Both the position numbers and the translations under genes were made by a program. This document shows, one piece after another, positions 18,794-26,842 of a stretch of 64,000 nt of DNA (the first letter of the stretch is position 1; every line of letters begins with the position of its first letter). The notes under the pieces are model-generated. The model saw only the letters and a program-made list of their open reading frames with translations. It was not told where the DNA came from and did no database searches. The stretch comes from Vibrio pelagius (GTDB taxonomy: Bacteria > Pseudomonadota > Gammaproteobacteria > Enterobacterales > Vibrionaceae): the NCBI RefSeq assembly GCF_024347575.1, contig NZ_AP025504.1:310001-374000 (forward strand), read 5' to 3'.

Positions 18794-21181
18794 TCATTTG
18801 ATCACTCTTTTCAGCTGATTGACAGCTTCAGGCGGTGCGATTTTCTCTAGCTGCTGAACACAACGATTGAACGCTGGTTTCACTCCCGATTTCGCCGAGT
18901 TACGTGCCAAAATTTCGCATTGTGCATAGAGGTGTTGTGGGTTACGACTCGCTGTATAAGCACGCTGTAACGCTCTGGCACTCGCGAGCACATCAACCTG
19001 CTCTAATGATAGACCATAGACATACCAATACTGCGGATTGGTGTCGGCCATTTCAGCCGCTTGCTTAAGGTATAGTCTCGCCTGAACATAATCCTTAGCT
19101 CTGAGTGAAGCTAAGCCTGCACTGTATGGCAGTACACTTGATTTAGATTGCGCTTCAATCCCTTGTTTCAGCGTCGCCAACACCTTAGGCTCATCACCAA
19201 GGGCGCGGTATAAGTCTGCTAAGTTGGCGTAACTGTTCTCAAAATAAGGCTCTATTTTTATTGCTCCTTGGTAGTATTCAATCGCTCTATCGTACTGACC
19301 AAGATCTCGATACACATTACCTAAATTAGTACGCCCAAAACCTCTGTCGGCATTAAACTTTTGTATCTCTATGTACTCAGACAATGCCGGCTTAATCACA
19401 TCTTTCTGTAACGGGTTCATTTCTCTCCAATAACGAACTAGAGCCCCTGCAGCTTCACTTCGTACCGAGAGTACAGAATCATTTAATAGAGGCTCGAGTA
19501 TCTGCCAGCGATCACTGAACTCATAACCTGAAGAGCCCGCAACTGCCCCCAAACGAATCATCTCGTTGTCATGCTTCACTGCTCTAGCTAATGAAATCAG
19601 CGTGTTTTGACCCGTGTTACCAGCCATACGCTCGAGACTTGAAGCACGAATAATGTCGCTCAGGCTTGAGTCTTGCGCGGAATAAGCCAGAGCATCCACT
19701 GCGCCTCGATGTCCTATCGCATCGGCATAAAATGCCACCGCAAAGTGTTGTTGGTTGCGATACTTGGAATCTGGGAACCACTGACCTATTTGAGCATCAG
19801 CCCATTGGTCTGTTTTATCCTCATGACAGCTAGTACATACATTTGGCGTATCAATGTGTTGGCTGATATCAGGGCGCGGTACATGCCAACTATGGTCGCG
19901 TCGTGGGTCAACCTGCATGTAGGTTGTTTCTGGCATATGACAGGTTGTACATTGCGACGCCTCAGTACCCGCTTGATGGAAGGTATGTTTTTCTGGGGTG
20001 TACTCGGAGGCGATATGGCATTGACTACATACCGCTTCTTCGGCGATCTTTAATTGAGCCGTATGAGGATCATGACAGTTGGTACAAGTCACGCCTTTCT
20101 CAGCCATCGCCGACTGTAAAAACGAGCCATAAACATAGTCTTCATCGTAGATCTGACCATCATGGTAATAGAGTTCGGGCGAGATCAAACTTAATCGATA
20201 CTTATCAAAGAAAGAGCCCTTAACGTGGTCGCCCGTTTCATTGAGTTGTGTGCGGCGGCTGTGGCACTGAGCACAAGTCTGCACTTGATTGGTATGGAGA
20301 ATATCTTTAGGCTGAAGTGTCGTGTTCCCTTCTTGATACACCCACTCTTTGACGGCTTTAGATAAATCACGCTCAAAACCGTAATGAGTTGCCGCATCAA
20401 AAATAGTCCCAGTCAATTGCACATCACCACTTTCTGATTGCTTTGCCATTTCGATGTGTTCGCTGGCGGGTCCATGGCACGCTTCACATCCGACATTAAT
20501 TTCTGACCAAGTGGTTTGGTAACGATTCAGCTCTGCGTCGTAATTTTTTTGCAAATTGGTTGAGTGGCAATCGGCGCACATGAAATTCCAGTTCTGGCCG
20601 CTGTTGGTCCAGTAAAATTCATCGGTGTTGGTAGTGTCTGGGTAAAGATGAAACCAGCGTTGGCCGCCCTCTTGACTAGATCGGGAATCCCATGCGAAAG
20701 GAATCAGCTGCACTCGACCATCATCAAACTCCACCATATATTGCTGAAGTGGCTCGAAAGCGAAGGTATAGCTGATTTTATAATCGTGAAACTGACCATC
20801 AGGCCCTTCTATATTGACCCAGTATTCCTTCCCCTTTTGAAAAAACCGATTCTCTTTTCCCTCATGTATGACACGAGCACCATCAAAGTCGCCTAAAACA
20901 GACGTTTTATCTGCATGTTTCATTGCCATGTCGTGATGAGAGCCTTGCCATGCCTCCACTTGATCTGCATGGCAATCAATACAAGTTTCAGAACCCACAT
21001 AACTGGCCTTTGAGCTGACGTTTGTCATTTTATGCTCGACGCTAGCAGCCTCATCGCTCATAGGAAGCAACACTTGTTCATTCGCGTAAACACTGAAACT
21101 GAATATGATGAAAATTGCGGACAATACTATAGCGTGCGGCGGCTTCAATCCGTTCGACAGTGAGCACAACAATGTAGGCAT
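18794..21181 (-). CDS. Octaheme c-type cytochrome with C-terminal TPR repeats
   Basis: About 795 residues. Eight CXXCH sites are visible: CIDCH, CADCH, CEACH, CAQCH, CTNCH, CSQCH, CTTCH and CTSCH, all in the first 60 percent of the chain. The rest is helical: a HEAT-like stretch (DIIRASSLERMAGNTGQNTL) and TPRs (NLGNVYRDLGQYDRAIEYYQ; NSYANLADLYRALGDEPKVL). A signal sequence precedes SVYANEQ, so it is periplasmic or surface-located. The function is unknown; the family is related to multiheme cytochromes c554/nitrite-reductase-like folds. ATG 21181 has AGGA 6 nt upstream and is preferred to in-frame upstream ATGs (21208, 21202) and a TTG. It lies between a sulfatase and the Bat operon. Confidence 0.85.
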   Translation of the reverse strand: MPTLLCSLSNGLKPPHAIVLSAIFIIFSFSVYANEQVLLPMSDEAASVEHKMTNVSSKASYVGSETCIDCHADQVEAWQGSHHDMAMKHADKTSVLGDFDGARVIHEGKENRFFQKGKEYWVNIEGPDGQFHDYKISYTFAFEPLQQYMVEFDDGRVQLIPFAWDSRSSQEGGQRWFHLYPDTTNTDEFYWTNSGQNWNFMCADCHSTNLQKNYDAELNRYQTTWSEINVGCEACHGPASEHIEMAKQSESGDVQLTGTIFDAATHYGFERDLSKAVKEWVYQEGNTTLQPKDILHTNQVQTCAQCHSRRTQLNETGDHVKGSFFDKYRLSLISPELYYHDGQIYDEDYVYGSFLQSAMAEKGVTCTNCHDPHTAQLKIAEEAVCSQCHIASEYTPEKHTFHQAGTEASQCTTCHMPETTYMQVDPRRDHSWHVPRPDISQHIDTPNVCTSCHEDKTDQWADAQIGQWFPDSKYRNQQHFAVAFYADAIGHRGAVDALAYSAQDSSLSDIIRASSLERMAGNTGQNTLISLARAVKHDNEMIRLGAVAGSSGYEFSDRWQILEPLLNDSVLSVRSEAAGALVRYWREMNPLQKDVIKPALSEYIEIQKFNADRGFGRTNLGNVYRDLGQYDRAIEYYQGAIKIEPYFENSYANLADLYRALGDEPKVLATLKQGIEAQSKSSVLPYSAGLASLRAKDYVQARLYLKQAAEMADTNPQYWYVYGLSLEQVDVLASARALQRAYTASRNPQHLYAQCEILARNSAKSGVKPAFNRCVQQLEKIAPPEAVNQLKRVIK

Positions 21182-21315
21182 AACATTCCTTGTTTTAACC
21201 ATCCTCATACTCAATAAGATTAGACCTAAAAACAACGAATTTACAATTATTTAGTGATTAGAATCTCGAAAACAACTCATGTAGAGGACACGCACTTACT
21301 CACAAATACGCACAT

Positions 21316-21341
21316 AAAAAAGAGCTCCTGAGAGCTCTTTT
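21316..21341 (-). terminator. Rho-independent terminator after the sulfatase gene
   Basis: GAGCTC (322-327 of the 21 kb block) and GAGCTC (332-337) form a stem extended by A and T runs on both sides, with a 4-nt loop. On the minus strand it is followed by a run of T, 22 nt after the sulfatase stop. The symmetry means it could act in both directions. Confidence 0.8.
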
Positions 21342-21363
21342 CATGCGTTAGGTTAAAGACAGA

Positions 21364-22908
21364 TTACTTGTTATGAGGCTGCTGAAGCTTCTCCATAACC
21401 TGATCTAAGCTAAAACTCGCCGCTTTTTGACGTGGTGGGTATTCTGCGAAGGTTTCTAAGAATTTACCCACGTACGCTTGTGCTGGAACAAACATATACG
21501 CGTGGTCAAGCAACCAGTCATAGTAAGTGTTAGAAGTGATATCAGCGTTTTCGTACGGATCCATTCGTAGGTTAAATAATTTAGGCACACGTAACGTTAC
21601 AAATGGTTCAGACCAAATTTGCATGGTACCCGTCGCACGCTGCTCCATGAACACCGCTTTCCATTGGTTATAGCGAAGTGCAGCTAAATCACCGTCATCA
21701 GTAAAGTAGAATATTTCACTGCGAGGACTTTTTTCTTCTTTACCTGTTAGGTAAGGCAGGAAATTATAGCCATCTAGATGAAGCTTAAACGTTTTATCAC
21801 CGGCGGTATGACCTTTCAGCAGTTTCTCTTTAATTTGGTCGTCTCCCGCTGCTGCAAGGAAGGTTGGCATCCAATCCATATGGTGCATGATGTCATTAGA
21901 AACGGTTCCCGGCTCGATCTTACCCGGCCAACGAACCATAGCTGGAACACGGTATGCACCTTCCCAGTTGGTGTTTTTCTCACCACGGAATGGCGTTGTG
22001 CCGGCATCGGGCCACGAGTTCATGTGAGGACCATTATCTGTAGAATAGAACACAATGGTATTGTCTTTGATACCTAGATCATCCACTTGTTTCAACAGTT
22101 GACCAACGTGTCTGTCGTGCTCAACCATACCGTCAGCGTAATTACTAATGCCAGTCACGCCTTTGCTGTCTGGCTGTACATGCGTTCTAAAGTGCATGCG
22201 TGTTGCATTCCACCAAACGAAGAAAGGTTTGTCCGCTTTAACCGCTCGGTCCATAAAATCGAGTGCCGCGTCTAACGTCTCTTCATCAACCGTTTCCATA
22301 CGCTTGCGTGTCAGAGGACCAGTATCTTCAATTTTGCCATCAGCGAACGATTTAATCACACCACGTGGTCCAAATTTCTTACGAAACTCTGGGTCTTTAG
22401 GGTAATCCTCATTTTCCGGTTCTTCTTCAGCATTCAGGTGATAAAGGTTACCAAAAAATTCGTCAAAACCGTGTGCTGTTGGAAGAAATTCGTCTTTATC
22501 ACCAAGGTGGTTTTTACCGAATTGACCGGTCATGTAACCCATTGGTTTAAGCAACTCGGCTATGGTCGCATCTTCTGCCTGAAGGCCTATATCGGCACCT
22601 GGCAAGCCTACTTTACTTAGACCTGTCCGTAAGACACTCTGTCCAGTGATAAAGGTTGAACGCCCAGCCGTACAGGACTGCTCTGCGTAATAATCGGTAA
22701 ACATCATACCCTCTTTGGCGATGCTATCGATGTTTGGAGTCTGGTATCCCATTAGCCCAAAAGTGTATGCACTAACATTGGATTGACCAATATCATCCCC
22801 CCAGATGACTAATATATTAGGCTTTTCAGCCGCCATAGTAGATGTCGCAGCTAACAATGCAGAACTCAATACCGCTAGCCCGCGTTTCACACCATATTTT
22901 GTTGTCAT
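21364..22908 (-). CDS. Arylsulfatase (Cys-type, exported)
   Basis: 514 residues with a signal peptide (cleavage near residue 26). The metal site starts at WGDD (Asp38, Asp39). The sulfatase signature is CTAGRSTFITG with Cys79, which would be converted to formylglycine; C-x-A-x-R fits the maturation rule, although Gly in the fourth place is less usual than Ser. Later metal ligands are in FYSTDNGPHMNSWPD, and the C-terminal LFNLRMDPYENAD motif is standard. It hydrolyses sulfate esters in the periplasm; the substrate cannot be told. No maturase gene is in the window. ATG 22908 follows AAGAGG. It is divergent from the peroxidase gene. Confidence 0.92.
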   Translation of the reverse strand: MTTKYGVKRGLAVLSSALLAATSTMAAEKPNILVIWGDDIGQSNVSAYTFGLMGYQTPNIDSIAKEGMMFTDYYAEQSCTAGRSTFITGQSVLRTGLSKVGLPGADIGLQAEDATIAELLKPMGYMTGQFGKNHLGDKDEFLPTAHGFDEFFGNLYHLNAEEEPENEDYPKDPEFRKKFGPRGVIKSFADGKIEDTGPLTRKRMETVDEETLDAALDFMDRAVKADKPFFVWWNATRMHFRTHVQPDSKGVTGISNYADGMVEHDRHVGQLLKQVDDLGIKDNTIVFYSTDNGPHMNSWPDAGTTPFRGEKNTNWEGAYRVPAMVRWPGKIEPGTVSNDIMHHMDWMPTFLAAAGDDQIKEKLLKGHTAGDKTFKLHLDGYNFLPYLTGKEEKSPRSEIFYFTDDGDLAALRYNQWKAVFMEQRATGTMQIWSEPFVTLRVPKLFNLRMDPYENADITSNTYYDWLLDHAYMFVPAQAYVGKFLETFAEYPPRQKAASFSLDQVMEKLQQPHNK

Positions 22909-23348
22909 AGAAACCTCTTTATCAGTTTTTGCTTCCTGCCCTCAAACGTATAGTTTAAAAATTAACCAATAGCGAGGTTATTTAAACTATTAATTAATTT
23001 ATTATTTCGACAGAAGTTGCAGCCCAATAAAGCGCGCCGTTTTACGTAAGTGTTCAGTAAAAAGATCACACCACACACTCATTCCGTCGCTATTGAAGCG
23101 TAAACCGCTAAAACCCGAGCACACAAAGTTGATGCAGTTTTCCAATCAAAAGGTGCTGCACTCCTAACAGACCACTTAACACACCTTGCAAGCATATGCA
23201 TATGAAGCTAAATTTGTATTTAGACAACCTGATTTGTACGTCGATATATACCAACAGGATCATCTCAGTTCGACTAAATGTAATCGAAAAATCAGTTTCT
23301 CTAACATGATTATTGTATGTTCGACCTTTATTAGATGGAACTAATATT
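22909..23348. other. Intergenic region between divergent sulfatase and peroxidase genes
   Basis: 440 nt with no convincing gene. It must hold both promoters. The one clear structure is the hairpin at 22950-22990. I could not assign a -10/-35 pair with confidence on either strand. Confidence 0.6.
22950..22990. promoter_or_regulatory. Long imperfect hairpin upstream of the sulfatase gene
   Basis: ATAGTTTAAA (22950-22959) pairs with TTTAAACTAT (22981-22990), and inside it TAACC (22963-22967) pairs with GGTTA (22976-22980), leaving a 3-nt bulge and an 8-nt loop. It begins 42 nt upstream of the sulfatase ATG. It has no T run after it on either strand, so an operator or a 5' leader structure is likelier than a terminator. 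Confidence 0.5.
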
Positions 23349-24428
23349 ATGAAGAACCCTTATCTCGTTGGACTAAGCGCTTGTGTCGCCACTATTTCTG
23401 TCACAGTATTAGTTTACGACGCTGTTTTTCGAACAGAGCATACACATCACTCTTCTCACAGCGATAGTGAAAGTCACAATCAACACCACCACATAACTAA
23501 CCATGCTGCCGCTTATCCCGAAACCAATAAGCTCTTTTCTCAACAAAAGGTAACTCCCATACCAAATGATATAGAAATCGATAGAGCGCTTGCTAAGGTG
23601 GGATGGTTGCTGTTTAGAGACCCTAACCTATCGTCAAACAAGAATATCAGTTGTGAAAGCTGCCATGATTTACAATCCAATGGTGCAGAGACCAACGCTG
23701 TTTCTATCGGGGTGAACGGGGTCGGTACACGTAATTCGCTGACCGTTTTTAATGCCGCCTACAACTATCGATTTTTTTGGGATGGTCGTGCCAATACCCT
23801 TGAATCGCAAATTGATGGTCCAATTCACGACACAGCAGAAATGGACTCAAACTGGCCTTCGGTTATCGAATATGTCTCTCAAACACCACAGTATCAGCCA
23901 CTGTTTAGTCAGTTAGGCTTAGAGATTAACGAACAATCTATCAAAGCCAGTCTGGTCGAGTTCATGAGAGCCCTCACCACCCCAAACTCTCCATTTGATA
24001 GCTATATAAAAGGTAATGAAGAAGCTATCGGAGAAAGTGCCAAGAAAGGGTGGTATGCATTTCAAGAAGAGGGCTGTATACGCTGCCACCAAGGCACCAA
24101 TATTGGTGAAGGGATGATAATGCGGTTCGGCTATTTTGGATTGACAAAGACAGGGCAAGAGCGCAGTGAAGATCAGGGGCGTTTTATGTCTACCGGAAAA
24201 GAAATAGATAAACACTTATTTAGAGTCGCTAGCTTACGCAATGTCGCAATCACAGCCCCCTACTTTCATGACGGACAAACACACTCTTTAGAAGAAGCGA
24301 TCAAAATCATGGGTGAGAGCCAACTTGGTAAAACATTTGAAGATGATACGGTTAAGCATTTGAAAGCTTTTCTGGAAACCCTCACCGGACAACGCCCATC
24401 CATTTTAGAGGCATTCGAGAATGAATAA
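23349..24428 (+). CDS. Diheme cytochrome c peroxidase (CcpA/MauG family)
   Basis: About 359 residues. The N-terminal membrane segment or signal (LVGLSACVATISVTVLVYDAVF) is followed by a His-rich stretch (residues 31-52, nine His). Two c-heme sites are CESCH (102-106) and CIRCH (243-247). The family segments GTRNSLTVFNAAYNYRFFWDGRA and APYFHDGQTHSLEEAI are present. Such enzymes reduce hydrogen peroxide or oxidise protein-bound substrates in the periplasm. ATG 23349 is preferred to an in-frame TTG at 23313 because it has a TGGA site and begins a signal-like sequence. Its last 8 nt overlap the following kinase gene, so translation is coupled. Confidence 0.9.
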   Translation: MKNPYLVGLSACVATISVTVLVYDAVFRTEHTHHSSHSDSESHNQHHHITNHAAAYPETNKLFSQQKVTPIPNDIEIDRALAKVGWLLFRDPNLSSNKNISCESCHDLQSNGAETNAVSIGVNGVGTRNSLTVFNAAYNYRFFWDGRANTLESQIDGPIHDTAEMDSNWPSVIEYVSQTPQYQPLFSQLGLEINEQSIKASLVEFMRALTTPNSPFDSYIKGNEEAIGESAKKGWYAFQEEGCIRCHQGTNIGEGMIMRFGYFGLTKTGQERSEDQGRFMSTGKEIDKHLFRVASLRNVAITAPYFHDGQTHSLEEAIKIMGESQLGKTFEDDTVKHLKAFLETLTGQRPSILEAFENE

Positions 24429-26832
24429 ATTCAAACTCCTATCACTTTTTTTTGCTTCAATGTTCGTTGGGCTCGTCAGTTATATCGTTTTGGCATATAC
24501 GGAATATAACAAGGTCACTCATTATGGAGAAGTGACGCGCGAGATCGGGCACAAAGTACTAGAAAAAAGAGACATCATAGCCAGCAGCACAATAAATGGG
24601 GTTTCCAATCCCTATGAGATTTCCGCCAGTTTAGTGCGAGTTGAAAGAGAGCTGCAGCAGTTCTATCAGACCTCTACCAACGCTAAGATTCATTCGATAT
24701 TGTTTGAAGGATTAGAGACAAAGGCATTGTTGGACAGCTTCTACTTCCGAACAATGGATACCATTGATCAACTGGATCATATTGTTGGGCATACTGTAGC
24801 TCGTCAATTCATTCTTACATCCCTCAGCAATATATTGATTAATTCATCGGCGCGAGATACGAAAAGTCATCTGTTGGAGGCCATGCTCTCGAACATCTCT
24901 TCGCTAGAGAAAAACCTTGGTATTAATGAAACATCAAGTGATTCACAAACGACAGGAGCACCGTCGGATGTCTCGTCCTCTAATGACCAATTGATACTCG
25001 CGCAAACCTTCAATGAGATAAATCAGCAACATCAGCAGCTCATCTCCAAAACGTTGTCTCCAGAACACATTGCTTACCTTGATGATATCGAGCATCGCTT
25101 CATCAATTTACAAGATCACCTCAATGAGGTGATTGCAAACCTTACGATTGCTCTTGTCGCGCTGCTATTTGCACTGTTCATCAGCATCGTGGTTTGGCGA
25201 TACTACGAACTAAAAGCAAATACACAAGCTTACCAACTCGCCGCTGATAAGGCAGAAAAAGCCAACAATGCTAAATCTTTATTCCTAGCGACGATGAGTC
25301 ATGAGCTGCGAACACCAATGAACGGTGTGTTGGGCATCGCACAAATCATTAAGGACGACTCTCACGAGATTGAGACAAGAAAACAAGCTCAGTTGATCAT
25401 GGATTCAGGTCAGCACCTTGTCACTATATTAAACGACATTCTCGACTTCTCAAAAGTTGAACAAGGTAAGATGGAGCTTGAAAGTAGTCCATTTACTATT
25501 CCCGACCTCATTGTTCACCTTGATAAAACGCTCACTTCCCTTGCTGAAAGTAAGGGCATTCAACTGTGCATCACAAATCGTGTACCGACAAACATTCAGC
25601 TTATTGGTGATCAAGCTAGAACTCGCCAAATACTCTTTAACCTTGCTGGGAATGCGATCAAATTTACTGAATCGGGTAAAGTCGAACTCGAGTTCGATAT
25701 TCAAGATACCTCCCCTCGCGCTATTCAAATGCTTGTGACAGATACAGGGATAGGGATTGCAGAAGACAAAATCGACAGTATCTTTTCTGCCTTTGAGCAA
25801 GCCGAGCTCTCTACAACACGTAAATTTGGTGGCACAGGGTTAGGTCTATCTATTGTAAAGCAACTGGTTGAGTTAATGGGAGGAAGCATCTCCGTATTTA
25901 GTCAGCCGAATGTCGGCACACAATTTGCTGTTACCATACCATTTGAACTAGAGGAAAAAGCGCATCAAGAGGATGCCACAATCACAGAAGCTCACGGACT
26001 AGCACTTAAGGATTTTTCAGTGCTACTTGTAGAAGATAACAAAATTAACGCTATGGTTATCAAAAAGTTTTGCGAGTCGCTAAACCTTCGTGTGGAGAAC
26101 GCATATGACGGGCTTCAAGCGTTAGATAAACTCAAAAGTCAATCCTATGATTTGATAATCATGGATAATCACATGCCCAAAATGAACGGTATCGAAGCGA
26201 TCCAAAACATCCGAAACAAGCTGAAACTTAAAACGGTTATCTTCGCTTGTACCGCCGATGTGTTTAAAGAAGCACACGACGAGTTTATCGAATGTGGTGC
26301 AAACTTTGTATTAACCAAGCCCTTACAAAAAAACAGCTTACAAAATGCGATTTATCAGTTTGAAGCACAATTTCAAGCGAATCGAGATGATAGCGGGCAC
26401 GATAGTACCTCGTCCCTTCCAGCTAATGTCACACGTCTGGTGCGATATTCTAAAGATAAACTTCCAATGACAGAAGAAGAGCTTTCTCGAAGCCAGCTTT
26501 TAACTGACCTCAACCTTTCATACCAAGACAAAATTGATTGTTTGCAGTCACTTGAACATGATCTAGAGATTAAAATCGATGCACTGATAGAGGTATTCAC
26601 TCACTCAAAGCCAGAAGAACTCGGCCCCATTATTCAAGCCATCAAAGGCATTTCGCTTCAATTTGGAATGTCTGAGATATCGAAACTGATTGAGCAAGTA
26701 GAACAAGATCTTGACGCAGAGCAAATGCCTGCAGCAGAAATCCTACAGCAAGTGATAAATCGACTCATGGTCAATAGCCATCAAGCTAAGCGTTTGATTG
26801 ATAAATACCAGCATCAATTAAAGGCAGGTTAA
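24421..26832 (+). CDS. Hybrid histidine kinase with helical periplasmic sensor
   Basis: 803 residues. Membrane segments at about 5-26 and 238-262 enclose an all-helical periplasmic domain of about 210 residues that may be DAHL-like. Next come HisKA with FLATMSHELRTPMNG (His294), HATPase with AGNAIKF, DTGIGIA and GGTGLGLSI, and a receiver with Asp582 (IIMDNHMPKMNG). The C-terminus (about 670-803) is helical and might be a degenerate Hpt-like region, but I see no convincing Hpt histidine. There is no DNA-binding domain. It begins inside the peroxidase gene, suggesting that it senses the state of the peroxidase or its substrate. Confidence 0.92.
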   Translation: MNKFKLLSLFFASMFVGLVSYIVLAYTEYNKVTHYGEVTREIGHKVLEKRDIIASSTINGVSNPYEISASLVRVERELQQFYQTSTNAKIHSILFEGLETKALLDSFYFRTMDTIDQLDHIVGHTVARQFILTSLSNILINSSARDTKSHLLEAMLSNISSLEKNLGINETSSDSQTTGAPSDVSSSNDQLILAQTFNEINQQHQQLISKTLSPEHIAYLDDIEHRFINLQDHLNEVIANLTIALVALLFALFISIVVWRYYELKANTQAYQLAADKAEKANNAKSLFLATMSHELRTPMNGVLGIAQIIKDDSHEIETRKQAQLIMDSGQHLVTILNDILDFSKVEQGKMELESSPFTIPDLIVHLDKTLTSLAESKGIQLCITNRVPTNIQLIGDQARTRQILFNLAGNAIKFTESGKVELEFDIQDTSPRAIQMLVTDTGIGIAEDKIDSIFSAFEQAELSTTRKFGGTGLGLSIVKQLVELMGGSISVFSQPNVGTQFAVTIPFELEEKAHQEDATITEAHGLALKDFSVLLVEDNKINAMVIKKFCESLNLRVENAYDGLQALDKLKSQSYDLIIMDNHMPKMNGIEAIQNIRNKLKLKTVIFACTADVFKEAHDEFIECGANFVLTKPLQKNSLQNAIYQFEAQFQANRDDSGHDSTSSLPANVTRLVRYSKDKLPMTEEELSRSQLLTDLNLSYQDKIDCLQSLEHDLEIKIDALIEVFTHSKPEELGPIIQAIKGISLQFGMSEISKLIEQVEQDLDAEQMPAAEILQQVINRLMVNSHQAKRLIDKYQHQLKAG

Positions 26833-26842
26833 GGAGAGTGCA

